Below are positions 45,579 through 54,705 of a stretch of DNA of 64,000 bases, piece after piece (position 1 is the first letter of the stretch; each line of letters begins with the position of its first letter). Below the pieces are notes generated by a model, which saw only the letters and a program-made list of their open reading frames with translations, did no database searches and was not told the DNA's origin. The stretch covers positions 62,001 to 126,000 of the forward strand of contig CBDDFL010000003.1 of assembly GCA_965227095.1 (NCBI GenBank), given 5' to 3'. The translations under genes were made by a program, and so were the position numbers. The stretch comes from JANQMY01 sp965227095 (lineage in GTDB: Bacteria > Pseudomonadota > Alphaproteobacteria > JANQMY01).

Positions 45579-46673
45579 CTACTCGATAAACTGGAAGATA
45601 CGGCCAAACCTGGCAGCAGGAACCCAACGCCACACTTCCCAGAACCGGGCCGTGCCGTCGGTTGAGAAAAACAGCATATCCGCGCGGCCCACCAGGTTTT
45701 CGTAGGGCACGAAGCCCACACCGTTGCGGAACGGGGGCACGCGGCTGTCCGTGGAGTTGTCGCGGTTGTCCCCCATCATGAAATAGTGCCCTTCCGGCAC
45801 CACATATTCGATGGTGTCGTCCCATTCGCTGGTGCGCACATCGCGCGTGTAATAGCTGACACCATTGGGCAGGGTTTCCAAGTAACAATTGAAGCGATAT
45901 TGCCCGCGCTTCATCCCGTCATCGCACAGTTTCGATTCTACCCGCTTGCGCTCGACAGCGGTGCCGTTGATATGCAGAACGCCGCTCTTCATCTGCACCC
46001 GGTCGCCCGGCAGACCGATCAGCCGCTTGATATAATCCGTACGCCCATCACTTGGCAGTTTGAAAACGATGACATCGCCCCGTTCAGGCTGCCCGGACAG
46101 GACCCGCCCGCCAAACAGGTTCGGACTCCACGGCAATGAATGCTTGCTGTAACCATAAGAAAACTTGCTGACGAACAGATAGTCGCCCACCAACAATGTG
46201 GGGATCATCGACCCCGAAGGAATGTTGAACGGCTGAAAGAAAAACGCTCGAATGACAACAGCGATCAACAGCGCATAGCCGATGGTGCGGAACGTATCGA
46301 GCCAAGCATCCGGTTCCCCTTCGGCTGGTGCGCTTGCGGGCGCGTTCGACAAGAACGAATATCCCGCATTTGCGACCGACGCCCGCGTGAACGATTTGGT
46401 CAAGGTGATTTGCGTGTCGCTCTCAATGGACTTTACGCCGTAGACTTCCGTGCCCCCATCGATCGTTATCTTACCCGCCACGGGTCCATCCACCGGAGTT
46501 AATGACGACCAATTCGTGCCCACACCCACAAGCTTGTCAGAGCCTTCCTCAATCGACACCGACCCAACCGCATAGGATTGGCCGCCTTTGCCGCCGCCCC
46601 CAAGAAGCCGGGTCAGAGGCGCCGCGATATTGGTGAGTTTGTCTTTTAAACTCGTTTCTGTGGTGACACTCAA
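45579..46673 (-). CDS. lepB: Signal peptidase I LepB with an unusual N-terminal beta-rich domain
   Basis: A 364-residue LepB; typical alphaproteobacterial forms have about 250. The peptidase part is intact: membrane helix at about 129-147 (TIGYALLIAVVIRAFFF), IPSGSMIPTLLVGD with the nucleophile Ser155, DYIKRLIGLPGD with the base Lys216, and GDNRDNSTDSR. Residues 33-110 form an extra domain with GSVSIEEGSDKLVGVGTNW and IESDTQITLTKSFTRA, a pattern I associate with phage tail proteins; it would lie in the cytoplasm. The start is TTG with AGGTAGG five bases upstream. If an internal GTG (near residues 49-51) were used, the domain would be cut, which seems unlikely given its complete pattern. Confidence 0.92.
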   Translation of the reverse strand: MSVTTETSLKDKLTNIAAPLTRLLGGGGKGGQSYAVGSVSIEEGSDKLVGVGTNWSSLTPVDGPVAGKITIDGGTEVYGVKSIESDTQITLTKSFTRASVANAGYSFLSNAPASAPAEGEPDAWLDTFRTIGYALLIAVVIRAFFFQPFNIPSGSMIPTLLVGDYLFVSKFSYGYSKHSLPWSPNLFGGRVLSGQPERGDVIVFKLPSDGRTDYIKRLIGLPGDRVQMKSGVLHINGTAVERKRVESKLCDDGMKRGQYRFNCYLETLPNGVSYYTRDVRTSEWDDTIEYVVPEGHYFMMGDNRDNSTDSRVPPFRNGVGFVPYENLVGRADMLFFSTDGTARFWEVWRWVPAARFGRIFQFIE

Positions 46674-46740
46674 AACTACCTACCTGAAATGACCAATTGG
46701 GGCCGTACCCCAATACCCATACCTGATTTCGTATCATTTT

Positions 46741-47145
46741 TCATTGGGCGGCCGGAACCGCGGAGATGATAACAATAGCCTGTGCCATCGGAAAATCATC
46801 TGTAATTGTAAGATCTATTTGCGCTTGCATGCCCGTTGGCGTGATTTTTTGCAAGCGTTCATGCGCCCCCCCGGTCAATGCAAGGGTCGGCCGCCCGGAC
46901 GGCAAATTGACAACCCCCATATCGCGCCAAAAAACACTTTGGCTGACACCCGTTCCCAACGCCTTGGAACAGGCTTCCTTGGCCGCGAATCGTTTCGCAA
47001 AAGAGGCCGCCGGGTTCTTGTATTTGGCCGCCCGCGTGCGTTCCAATTCCGTGAACACCCGCAGCAAAAACCGATCCCCATGGCGCGCTAAGGTCTTTTC
47101 AATGCGCCGAATGTCGATCAAGTCGTTGCCGATACCCAGAATCAT
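46741..47145 (-). CDS. acpS: Holo-[acyl-carrier-protein] synthase AcpS
   Basis: A 134-residue AcpS with IGNDLIDIRRIEK (metal-binding Asp8) and FAKRFAAKEACSKALGTG (Glu of the second motif). It transfers phosphopantetheine from CoA to ACP for fatty-acid synthesis. AAGG precedes the ATG. It lies between pdxJ (12 bases) and lepB (67 bases), the usual alphaproteobacterial order. Confidence 0.96.
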   Translation of the reverse strand: MILGIGNDLIDIRRIEKTLARHGDRFLLRVFTELERTRAAKYKNPAASFAKRFAAKEACSKALGTGVSQSVFWRDMGVVNLPSGRPTLALTGGAHERLQKITPTGMQAQIDLTITDDFPMAQAIVIISAVPAAQ

Positions 47146-47157
47146 AAGCGCGGGACC

Positions 47158-47934
47158 TTAGGCCGAAACCTGACCGGTGGCCGATTGCCGGGCTTGGTCC
47201 ATCAAGGCCCGCATGCGCCGAATAGAAGAATCGAGCCCGCCGAATATCGCCTCACCTACCAAAAAATGACCGATATTGAGTTCCGCGAGCTCTGGGATCG
47301 CCGCCACCGGCCCCACCGTGTCAAACCCAAGACCGTGACCCGCATGCACTTCCAGCCCCAATTCGGTGCCGGCCTTGGCGGCGTCCTGCAAACGTTGAAG
47401 CTCATGGGCAGCGTCATCCTGCCGACCGTCATGAACGGCATCGCAATAGGCACCGGTATGAAGTTCCACCACCGGCGCACCCAAAGCTTTCGCGACCGCT
47501 AATTGTACCGGATGCGGATCAATAAAAAGGGACAAACGAATTCCCGAGTCGATCAGCTCACGGACATATGGCGCCAGGTGATTGTGACCGGCCGCGGCAT
47601 CAAGCCCGCCTTCGGTCGTCAGTTCCTCGCGTTTTTCAGGCACCAAACACACGGCGTGCGGTTTGTGCCGCAAGGCAATTTCAAGCATCTCATCGGTTGC
47701 CGCCATTTCGAGGTTGAGTGGCACGTCAATGTCGTCCACCAGCCGGTGGATATCGTCATCGCTAATGTGACGGCGGTCTTCACGCAAATGCGCCGTAATG
47801 CCGTCAGCCCCCGCTTCCACGGCCAGCCGCGCAGCGCGCAGTGGGTCCGGGTGGCGCCCGCCCCGGGCATTTCGAATGGTCGCCACATGGTCGATATTGA
47901 CCCCGAGGCGAAGTTTATGATGCATCTGAACCAT
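47158..47934 (-). CDS. pdxJ: Pyridoxine 5'-phosphate synthase PdxJ
   Basis: A 258-residue TIM-barrel enzyme with LGVNIDHVATIRNARGG at the start, ITAHLREDRRHI, NLEMAATDEML and VHAGHGLGFDTV. It condenses 1-deoxyxylulose-5-phosphate with 3-amino-2-oxopropyl phosphate to pyridoxine phosphate. AAGGA lies nine bases before the chosen ATG. It is co-transcribed between pyrE and acpS. Confidence 0.96.
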   Translation of the reverse strand: MVQMHHKLRLGVNIDHVATIRNARGGRHPDPLRAARLAVEAGADGITAHLREDRRHISDDDIHRLVDDIDVPLNLEMAATDEMLEIALRHKPHAVCLVPEKREELTTEGGLDAAAGHNHLAPYVRELIDSGIRLSLFIDPHPVQLAVAKALGAPVVELHTGAYCDAVHDGRQDDAAHELQRLQDAAKAGTELGLEVHAGHGLGFDTVGPVAAIPELAELNIGHFLVGEAIFGGLDSSIRRMRALMDQARQSATGQVSA

Positions 47935-47948
47935 GGTCTGGGTCCTTT

Positions 47949-48539
47949 TTACGCCTGAATACCACGGCTGCCATGTTTGACAGCCGGCAATGCCGCAAGC
48001 TCCGGCGGTAGTTCATCTGGTTTAAAAGCTGGAATATTCAACTGTGCAAGCGACACCATCGGCACATCTAGCGCCGCGGCCCCACCCGACCGGTCGATGA
48101 TGCACGCCGCGGCAACCACGTTTCCGCCATAAGCGCGGATGGCGGAGATACATTCGCGCGATGACAGCCCGGTGGTCACGATGTCTTCCACCATGACGAC
48201 AGTTTGACCGGGCTCGAGCTTGAAACCACGGCGCAGTTTGAACTCACCGTCTTCGCGTTCGGTGAAAATGGAGGGCACGCCCAACGCCCGCGCGGTTTCA
48301 TACCCGGGGATGATGCCGCCCACGGCGGGCGACACGACGATGGATGGTTTTTCATCCAACACCGTCATCACTTTTTGGGCCAACGCGGAACACAGCCGTT
48401 CCGTCCGTTCTGGATACATAAAGACCAAGGACTTATCCAAATAGATTCCGCTATGAAGTCCCGACGACAAAATAAAGTGCCCCTCCAGCAAGGCATTGCT
48501 GTCGCGGAATTCTTTTAGGACGTCATCTTCTGTCATCAT
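47949..48539 (-). CDS. pyrE: Orotate phosphoribosyltransferase PyrE
   Basis: A 196-residue phosphoribosyltransferase with the PRPP motif VVMVEDIVTTGLSS and GHFILSSGLHSGIYLDKS near the start. It makes orotidine-5-phosphate in pyrimidine synthesis. Two adjacent ATG codons are possible, with GAGGAT upstream. It begins two bases after rsh, so the two are tightly joined. Confidence 0.95.
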   Translation of the reverse strand: MMTEDDVLKEFRDSNALLEGHFILSSGLHSGIYLDKSLVFMYPERTERLCSALAQKVMTVLDEKPSIVVSPAVGGIIPGYETARALGVPSIFTEREDGEFKLRRGFKLEPGQTVVMVEDIVTTGLSSRECISAIRAYGGNVVAAACIIDRSGGAAALDVPMVSLAQLNIPAFKPDELPPELAALPAVKHGSRGIQA

Positions 48540-48541
48540 CT

Positions 48542-50686
48542 TTATCCTCGCACGCGTTCCACGGAACTCACGCCACTTGCGGCATGCAGGGCCGCGACAA
48601 TCGTATTGAAGTGTTTGGCATCCCGGACTTCGATATCGACCAGCAGTTCATAGAAGTCCGCCCGTCGATTGGTCAGTTTGAGATTACTAATATTGCCGGA
48701 ATTTTCGGCGATGATGGTCGAGATGGTACCAAGCGCCCCTACCTCGTTCCCCAACACAATCCGCATCCGGCCCGAAAAGCCCAATGTGTTTTCGGTTTTG
48801 TCCGACCACGACACATCCAGCCAGCGTTCCGGCACATCGGAAAACTGTTCCAGCGTTGCACAATCGATCGTATGCACGGTGATACCGCGTCCCGGTGTTT
48901 TAATGCCCACGATGCGGTCACCCGGCAGCGGATGGCAACAGGGGGCGATATGAACCGCGAGCCCCGGCGTCAGCCCTTTGATGGCAACGGAGGGTTCGCT
49001 CGGTTTTTCCGGAAGGATCGGCCCCGACATCTGAGCGTCGCTGCCCCGTTTCATTTTTTGCGGAAACAGGATCGACATTACATCATTGCTGCTGACCTCT
49101 GCTTGGCCCACCCGCACCAAGAGGTCGTCGGCCTTTTTGACCGAATATTGTTTCATGGCCGGACGCAGACGCTTCTTGGAAAAATCTTCACCCAATTTTT
49201 CAAAGGCGCGCTCCAGGATTTCTTCGCCCAGCTGCTTGAACTCTTCCATCTTGGCATTTCGTGTGTACCGGCGAATGGCAGAGCGTGCTTTGCCGGTGGC
49301 CACCATGGATTCCCAAGCAGGCAGCGGTCCGGGGTCTTTGGTACGAATGATTTCAACACCGTCCCCGTTGCGCAGCCGAGTGCCCAACGGCATATGGCGT
49401 CCATTGATTTTGGCGCCCACACAACTGTCGCCCAGCTTGGTGTGCACGGCGTAGGCAAAATCGATGGGCGTGGCACCACGCGGTAAAGCGATCAGCTCGC
49501 CTTTAGGGGTGAAACAGAACACCTGGTCCTGGAACATTTCCAGCTTGGTGTGCTCCAGAAATTCCTCGGCACTGTCGCCGTGCTCCAACATTTCAACAAT
49601 GTCGCGCAGCCACCGATAGGGATTGCCATTAGCGCCGCTCAATCCGTTGACGCGGTCCTTATAGCTCCAATGGGCTGCCACGCCCATTTCGGCTACTTGA
49701 TGCATTTCCTTTGTCCGGATTTGCAGTTCGACGCGTTGTTTCTCCGGCCCAATCACTGTCGTGTGCAAGGAGCGGTAATCATTGCGCTTTGGCGTAGAGA
49801 TATAATCCTTAAACCGTCCCGGTACCGCGGCCCACGTCCGATGCAAGACACCGACGGCGCGGTAACAATCTTCAACCTCCGGAACGATCACGCGGAACCC
49901 GATAATGTCGGACAATTGTTCAAACGAAATCGCCTTTGTTTCCATTTTACGCCAAATGGAAAAGGGCTTCTTTTCACGCCCTAAGACTTCCGCATCGATA
50001 TTGTTTTCCACAAGCTCTTTCTTGAGAGCGCGCGCAATGCGGTCGATGATATTGCCGCTTTCGGAGCGCAGAAACTCCAACCGTTTTTGAACTGATTTAC
50101 GTGCGGATGGATTTAGCTGCTGAAAAGACAAATCTTCCAGTTCCTCGCGGATTTCTTGCATCCCCATTCGCCCGGCAAGGGGCGCGTAGATATCCATGGT
50201 TTCCTGAGCAATGCGCCGGCGTTTTTCTTCCTTCGGCACAAAATTCAGTGTACGCATATTATGCAGACGATCGGCCAGCTTGACCAGCAGCACCCGCACA
50301 TCTTTCGACATGGCGACCAAAAGCTTGCGAAAATTTTCAGCCTGTTTGGACGCTTCCGATGTCAGCTCCAACTGGGACAGTTTGGTAACCCCATCCACCA
50401 GCTTGGCCACTTCGCCGCCAAACACATCGTTGATTTCATCGTAGGTGGCGTGGGTATCTTCCAGCGTGTCATGCAACAAAGCGGTGACGATGGTCGATGT
50501 GTCCAAGCGCAAACTGGTCAGAATGCCGGCGACTTCCAGAGGATGCGCAAAATAGGGATCGCCCGAATGACGGGTCTGTGTGCCATGAGCTTTCATGGCA
50601 AACACATAGGCTTTGTTGAGAAGATCTTCGTCGGCGTTCGGGTCGTATCCTTTGACGCGGTCGACCAGCTCATACTGTCTGATCAT
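48542..50686 (-). CDS. rsh: Bifunctional (p)ppGpp synthetase/hydrolase (RelA/SpoT homologue)
   Basis: A 714-residue Rsh. The HD hydrolase domain has RHSGDPYFAHPLEVA and ALLHDTLEDTHA, intact His-Asp motif; the synthetase domain includes KRNDYRSLHTTVIGP and IIGFRVIVPEVEDCY; TGS (VFCFTPKGELIALPRG), a Cys/His-rich conserved region (APCCHPLPGDRIVGI) and a C-terminal ACT domain follow. It is expected to be the single stringent-response enzyme, able both to make and degrade (p)ppGpp. GGGAGTAGAGG precedes the ATG. It lies between rpoZ and pyrE. Confidence 0.97.
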   Translation of the reverse strand: MIRQYELVDRVKGYDPNADEDLLNKAYVFAMKAHGTQTRHSGDPYFAHPLEVAGILTSLRLDTSTIVTALLHDTLEDTHATYDEINDVFGGEVAKLVDGVTKLSQLELTSEASKQAENFRKLLVAMSKDVRVLLVKLADRLHNMRTLNFVPKEEKRRRIAQETMDIYAPLAGRMGMQEIREELEDLSFQQLNPSARKSVQKRLEFLRSESGNIIDRIARALKKELVENNIDAEVLGREKKPFSIWRKMETKAISFEQLSDIIGFRVIVPEVEDCYRAVGVLHRTWAAVPGRFKDYISTPKRNDYRSLHTTVIGPEKQRVELQIRTKEMHQVAEMGVAAHWSYKDRVNGLSGANGNPYRWLRDIVEMLEHGDSAEEFLEHTKLEMFQDQVFCFTPKGELIALPRGATPIDFAYAVHTKLGDSCVGAKINGRHMPLGTRLRNGDGVEIIRTKDPGPLPAWESMVATGKARSAIRRYTRNAKMEEFKQLGEEILERAFEKLGEDFSKKRLRPAMKQYSVKKADDLLVRVGQAEVSSNDVMSILFPQKMKRGSDAQMSGPILPEKPSEPSVAIKGLTPGLAVHIAPCCHPLPGDRIVGIKTPGRGITVHTIDCATLEQFSDVPERWLDVSWSDKTENTLGFSGRMRIVLGNEVGALGTISTIIAENSGNISNLKLTNRRADFYELLVDIEVRDAKHFNTIVAALHAASGVSSVERVRG

Positions 50687-50788
50687 GCGCCTCTACTCCC
50701 AACTGGCACCGGCCAATGCGACCCATCACCAGTGGTTGGGGCGCACCATAGGGTGCGCCGATCAAGCCGTGCTGAAAACTGGTTGGCC

Positions 50789-51196
50789 TTACAGACCTTC
50801 TTGCGGTTCTGGGTCAACTTCAGGTGTTGGCGGGTTTGCGGCCCGGCGCGCGGATTCTTGTTGCAGGCCGCGCAGCAGTTCCTCTTCCGTCATCCTATCC
50901 ATTTGCGGCGGTGCTGTTTCTTCACCAGCTATCAAAAGCCGCATGTTGTCTTCTTCCGGCTCATCAACTTCCACATGACGCTGCATGCTGTGGATGAAAT
51001 CCTCACGCAGTTCATCGGCTTTCACCGTTTCCTCGGCAATCTCACGCAGAGCCACAACCGGGTTCTTATCATTGTCGCGGTCAATCGTGAGCGCTGCTCC
51101 CGCAGACATGGCGCGTGCGCGCTGCCCGGCCAGCAAAACAAGTTCAAACCGGTTTGAGACTTTCTCCACGCAATCTTCAACGGTGACCCGCGCCAT
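50789..51196 (-). CDS. rpoZ: RNA polymerase omega subunit RpoZ
   Basis: A 135-residue omega subunit: MARVTVEDCVEKVSNRFELV, LLAGQRARAM and NPVVALREIAEETV are diagnostic. It helps assemble beta-prime. The acidic C-terminal tail (about 60 residues) is longer than in E. coli but usual in alphaproteobacteria. GGAG lies nine bases before the ATG, and a good sigma-70 promoter is found upstream. It is first in the rpoZ-rsh series. Confidence 0.95.
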   Translation of the reverse strand: MARVTVEDCVEKVSNRFELVLLAGQRARAMSAGAALTIDRDNDKNPVVALREIAEETVKADELREDFIHSMQRHVEVDEPEEDNMRLLIAGEETAPPQMDRMTEEELLRGLQQESARRAANPPTPEVDPEPQEGL

Positions 51197-51230
51197 ATGC
51201 TATCGCTCCAGCTATTTTGGATGAACCCGC

Positions 51231-51259
51231 TATTTAAGCGGTTCCAAGGGTTTTTGCAA
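51231..51259 (-). promoter_or_regulatory. Candidate sigma-70 promoter of rpoZ-rsh
   Basis: On the minus strand: TTGCAA (-35), 17-base spacer, TAAATA (-10), ending 35 bases before the rpoZ start. The -10 lies inside a small inverted repeat (CCGCT-N5-AGCGG, 51227-51241), which could be a regulator site. Confidence 0.6.
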
Positions 51260-51295
51260 CTGCGTTATCAAGACAAAATTGGCGTTAATAAAGGC

Positions 51296-51829
51296 TTATC
51301 CCACTCTTTCGATGATTTTTCGGCCCCCCAGCGCTTCTAAAAGCATAAATGCGGTCTTTTGAGACACCGGATGCCGCCAATTGGGGCGAATCTCGCTAAG
51401 GGGCGCCACGACAAAGGACCGGTCCTGAAGCCTTGGATGGGGCAGCTCCACACCATCTTTTGTGGACACCAGGCCCCGATAATCCAACAAATCCAGATCG
51501 ATCGAGCGTGGTTCGTTACGGCGCCGCCGCCGGCGGCCCAGGGCATGTTCCACCTCGTGAAGGGTTCTAAGAAGCAAAGTAGGGCCGAAATCCGTCTCGA
51601 CTTCCACGACCATGTTGAGAAATTTGGGGTCGTCAGGATCCGGAAAAGCCTCACTTCGATACAAACCAGACCACGTTCGCAGCAAGACCCCCCGCATTTC
51701 CAATGCCCTCAGTGCCGCGGCGAACATTTCCACAGGCTCACCGGCGCGTCCTGGTCGATTGCTTCCCAAGCCAATAAAGATCAATGAGTCCTCGTTTATC
51801 TCGACAATGTGATGGATCGCGAGCCGCAT
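51296..51829 (-). CDS. folK: 2-amino-4-hydroxy-6-hydroxymethyldihydropteridine pyrophosphokinase FolK
   Basis: A 177-residue FolK with IFIGLGSNRPGRAG, RTWSGLYRSEAF, FLNMVVEVET and RRRRRNEPRSIDLDLL followed by LPHPRLQDRSFV. It transfers pyrophosphate to hydroxymethyldihydropterin in folate synthesis. The start at 51829 leaves a short extension before the family core; a longer frame reaches 51952, and no strong ribosome site decides. It is divergent from the NYN-domain gene. Confidence 0.93.
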   Translation of the reverse strand: MRLAIHHIVEINEDSLIFIGLGSNRPGRAGEPVEMFAAALRALEMRGVLLRTWSGLYRSEAFPDPDDPKFLNMVVEVETDFGPTLLLRTLHEVEHALGRRRRRRNEPRSIDLDLLDYRGLVSTKDGVELPHPRLQDRSFVVAPLSEIRPNWRHPVSQKTAFMLLEALGGRKIIERVG

Positions 51830-51943
51830 TGTGACACGCGGCCCCGTCAGATTCCCCCATATATACGTCTCCATTGCGGAGTGTGTCTGTGTGACCCACC
51901 GGCCCACCCACAATGGCCAAAACCGAGCGGGGATATGGAGAGG

Positions 51944-52570
51944 ATGATGCATTTTTCCCCCAACGAACGCGCCGCGCTTTTTTTGGATGGATCAAACCTG
52001 TTTTCAACGGCACGCGCGCTCGATCTGGATATCGATTACAAAAAACTTCTTCAGTATTTCGAATCGCGCGTGAAAGTCGTTCGGGCGCTCTACTACACAG
52101 CCCTCCCCGCGGATCAGGACTATTCCCCCCTTCGCCCGTTGGTGGATTGGCTCGACTACAACGGCTATACCGTCGTCAGCAAACCCACGAGAGAATTTGT
52201 GGATATCCACGGGCGTCGAAAGCTCAAGGGAAATATGGACGTGGATCTTACGGTCGATGCCATGCGGCTGGCCCCCCATCTTGACCACGTCGTTTTGTTT
52301 TCGGGGGACGGTAATTTTCGGCGGCTGGCGGAGGCGGTCCAATCCTCCTGCTGCCGTGTCACGGTCGTCTCCACCCTGAAATCCGACCCGCCCCTGATTG
52401 CCGACGAGCTGCGCCGGCAAGCCGATCAGTTTATTGACCTTGCCGACATCTCTTCGAATGTTGGGCGCTTACATCCGCCTCAGCACGCCCTTTCAATGGG
52501 GTCAGACCCCATTGAAACCACCCTTGAGACCGGTCATCCGGGTCCACGGGTCTTGTCTTCCAAGGGCTGA
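51944..52570 (+). CDS. NYN domain (LabA/DUF88) putative nuclease
   Basis: A 208-residue NYN protein with ERAALFLDGSNLFSTARAL, RALYYTALPADQDYSPLRP, GNMDVDLTVDAMRLA and VVLFSGDGNFRRLAEAV; the four acidic residues form a PIN-like metal site. LabA-type proteins are thought to cut RNA; the target is unknown. Several ATG codons at 51935-51947 compete; the start before MHFSPNER fits relatives. The last ~25 residues are divergent and low in structure. The uracil glycosylase gene follows after 44 bases. Confidence 0.9.
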   Translation: MMHFSPNERAALFLDGSNLFSTARALDLDIDYKKLLQYFESRVKVVRALYYTALPADQDYSPLRPLVDWLDYNGYTVVSKPTREFVDIHGRRKLKGNMDVDLTVDAMRLAPHLDHVVLFSGDGNFRRLAEAVQSSCCRVTVVSTLKSDPPLIADELRRQADQFIDLADISSNVGRLHPPQHALSMGSDPIETTLETGHPGPRVLSSKG

Positions 52571-52614
52571 CCGCGTAGGCATCGGACCGCACTTTCATCC
52601 GGACACCTCTTCCT

Positions 52615-53262
52615 GTGGCAAAAACCTTTCCCCCCGATCCCCCCGAACATTGCGATCTGTGCCCTCGGCTCTATCAGTTTCGCGCCGAGACAGCCGTCGA
52701 TCACCCTGATTGGTACAATGGGGCCGTAGGGTCGTTCGGCGATGAAAACGCGCGACTGTTGATCATCGGGCTGGCGCCTGGGCTGCGTGGGGCGAACCGA
52801 ACGGGACGCCCGTTTACCGGCGATTATGCAGGCGATCTTCTCTACGAGACATTGGGTGATTTTGGTTTTGCCAAAGGGACGTACAAGCAAGACCCGAATG
52901 ATGGTTTGACGCTGAAGGATTGCATCATCACCAATGCGGTGCGCTGCGTCCCCCCACAAAACAAGCCGACCGGCGCGGAGATCAATACCTGCCGGGACTT
53001 CCTCAACGCCCGCATCGACGCCTTACCGAATCTAAAGGCCATTGTCGTTCTCGGGCGGATTGCCCATGAATCCCTGCTGCGCACCTTCGGCATTAAGCTG
53101 AAAGAACACCCCTTCGCGCACCAAGCCCGGCATGATCTGTCAAACGGACTGGCCATGTTCGATAGCTATCACTGCTCGCGCTACAACACGAATACGGGGC
53201 GCCTGACACCGGACATGTTCCGAGCTGTTTTTCAGGACGTGAGGACTTTTTTCGACGCATGA
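52615..53262 (+). CDS. Uracil-DNA glycosylase, family 5 (UDGb)-like
   Basis: A 215-residue protein with Fe-S Cys (CDLCPRL near residue 18, plus CVPP and NTCRDF), the active loop LIIGLAPGLRGANRTGRPFT that marks family 5, and SYHCSRYNTNTGRLT at the C-terminal loop. It should remove uracil and other deaminated bases from DNA. The start is GTG; no good ribosome site was seen. It is convergent with smpB. A distinct UDG-fold gene lies at 13.7 kb. Confidence 0.92.
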   Translation: MAKTFPPDPPEHCDLCPRLYQFRAETAVDHPDWYNGAVGSFGDENARLLIIGLAPGLRGANRTGRPFTGDYAGDLLYETLGDFGFAKGTYKQDPNDGLTLKDCIITNAVRCVPPQNKPTGAEINTCRDFLNARIDALPNLKAIVVLGRIAHESLLRTFGIKLKEHPFAHQARHDLSNGLAMFDSYHCSRYNTNTGRLTPDMFRAVFQDVRTFFDA

Positions 53263-53293
53263 GGTGAAGGGCCTAAGCTATTGACCCATCGCC

Positions 53294-53773
53294 CTAACCT
53301 TTCTCCCGCAGCAGGCGCGCTTTTTCCCGCTGCCAGGTCCGGTCTTTGTCGGTCTGGCGTTTGTCATGAAGCTTCTTGCCGACGGCCAAGGCGATCTGCA
53401 CCTTTGCGATGCCCCGCTCATTGAAATAGAGCTTTAGGGGAATGAGCGTGCGACCCGACCGTTCAATGGACCCGATCAGCTTGGCAATTTGCTTTTTGTG
53501 CAGCAGCAATTTTCGCGGCCGCCGCGTTTCATGCTGAAACCGATTGGCCTGTGTGTATTCGGGGATGTAGCAGTTAAGCAGAAAGATCTCACCGTCCTGC
53601 TCGGCCGCGTAAGAGTCAGCCAAGCTTGCCTGCCCGCTTCTCAAGGACTTTACCTCTGAACCGGTGAGTTGGAGTCCCGCTTCGAAGGATTCCTCGATCG
53701 CGTAGTTGTGGCGCGCTTTTCGATTGTCAGAAACCACGCGGATCGCGGCGGTTTCGTCTGATTTTTTGGCCAT
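53294..53773 (-). CDS. smpB: SsrA-binding protein SmpB
   Basis: A 159-residue SmpB: NRKARHNYAIEESFEAGLQL, GSEVKSLRSGQASLAD, HETRRPRKLLLHKKQI and the basic C-terminal tail KKLHDKRQTDKDRTWQRE that enters the decoding site. It works with tmRNA in trans-translation (I did not find ssrA here). It lies 20 bases after dapA on the same strand. Confidence 0.97.
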   Translation of the reverse strand: MAKKSDETAAIRVVSDNRKARHNYAIEESFEAGLQLTGSEVKSLRSGQASLADSYAAEQDGEIFLLNCYIPEYTQANRFQHETRRPRKLLLHKKQIAKLIGSIERSGRTLIPLKLYFNERGIAKVQIALAVGKKLHDKRQTDKDRTWQREKARLLREKG

Positions 53774-53793
53774 AATCGTTGCTTGATGCGGGC

Positions 53794-54705
53794 CTAGAGC
53801 AGACCCGCATCCGTTAGAGCTTGGCGCACGGCTTCTTTTGAAGACGGCGCGATTTCAGTCATGGGCAGCCGTGCGAAAGACGAGGCGAGGCCCAAAAGTT
53901 CTGCCGCATATTTGACTGGTCCGGGGCTCGACTCGCAAAACAACGCTGAATGAACCGGCATCAATCGATCTTGGATGGCCAACGCATCAGCATAGCGCCC
54001 TTCCAAACAAGCGGTTTGAAATTGGGCACACAAATCCGGAGCAATATTCGCCGTCACCGAAATACAGCCGTGCCCCCCATGGGCATTGAAGCCCAAGGCG
54101 GTACCGTCTTCACCGGACAATTGGACGAAGTCGTTACCCATGGCCCGACGTTGCAAGGACACGCGCGTGAGATCGGCGGTGGCATCTTTGACCCCGATGA
54201 CATTCGGGATTTCGGCGAGCCGCGCCATGGTCTCAACCGACATGTCGATGATCGAGCGGCCGGGAATATTATAAATAAATAGAGGCAAATCAGAGGCTTC
54301 AGCCACTGCTTTAAAGTGCTCATACATGCCGGCTTGGGTCGGCTTGTTGTAATAGGGCGTCACCACCAAGGTCGCATCCGCGCCCGCCTTGGCCGCGTGT
54401 TCCGTCAAGCGGACAGCCTCTGCCGTGGAATTCGAACCCGTCCCGGCCATCACGGGCACACGGCCCGCCGCGGTTTCCACACACAGCTCCACAACCCGGT
54501 CATGTTCTTCATGACTGAGCGTCGGCGATTCGCCGGTTGTGCCGCATGGCACCAGCCCATGAGTGCCCTGTTCGATCTGCCATTCCACAAGTTTTCGGAA
54601 CGCTTTTTCGTCAACCGACTTACCCCCATCTTGCGGGTTGAAAGGGGTGATCAGGGCCACAAAAGAGCCCCGGAAGCGGGTCGCTGTATCCGCCGCGGTT
54701 GACAT
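53794..54705 (-). CDS. dapA: 4-hydroxy-tetrahydrodipicolinate synthase DapA
   Basis: A 303-residue TIM-barrel aldolase. PCGTTGESPTL is the substrate loop, VTPYYNKPTQ follows, Tyr145 lies in FIYNIPGRS, and the Schiff-base Lys173 in IGVKDATAD. It condenses pyruvate with aspartate semialdehyde for lysine and diaminopimelate. GGAGAAG precedes the ATG. It is divergent from slt, a common alphaproteobacterial order, which pairs cell-wall precursor synthesis with cell-wall turnover. Confidence 0.97.
   Translation of the reverse strand: MSTAADTATRFRGSFVALITPFNPQDGGKSVDEKAFRKLVEWQIEQGTHGLVPCGTTGESPTLSHEEHDRVVELCVETAAGRVPVMAGTGSNSTAEAVRLTEHAAKAGADATLVVTPYYNKPTQAGMYEHFKAVAEASDLPLFIYNIPGRSIIDMSVETMARLAEIPNVIGVKDATADLTRVSLQRRAMGNDFVQLSGEDGTALGFNAHGGHGCISVTANIAPDLCAQFQTACLEGRYADALAIQDRLMPVHSALFCESSPGPVKYAAELLGLASSFARLPMTEIAPSSKEAVRQALTDAGLL

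Noticed and set aside
51944..53262. Anti-phage defence pair (NYN nuclease with uracil glycosylase)
   Set aside because: Both lie in a stable housekeeping neighbourhood (folK, smpB, dapA), with no helicase, toxin or mobile genes nearby.
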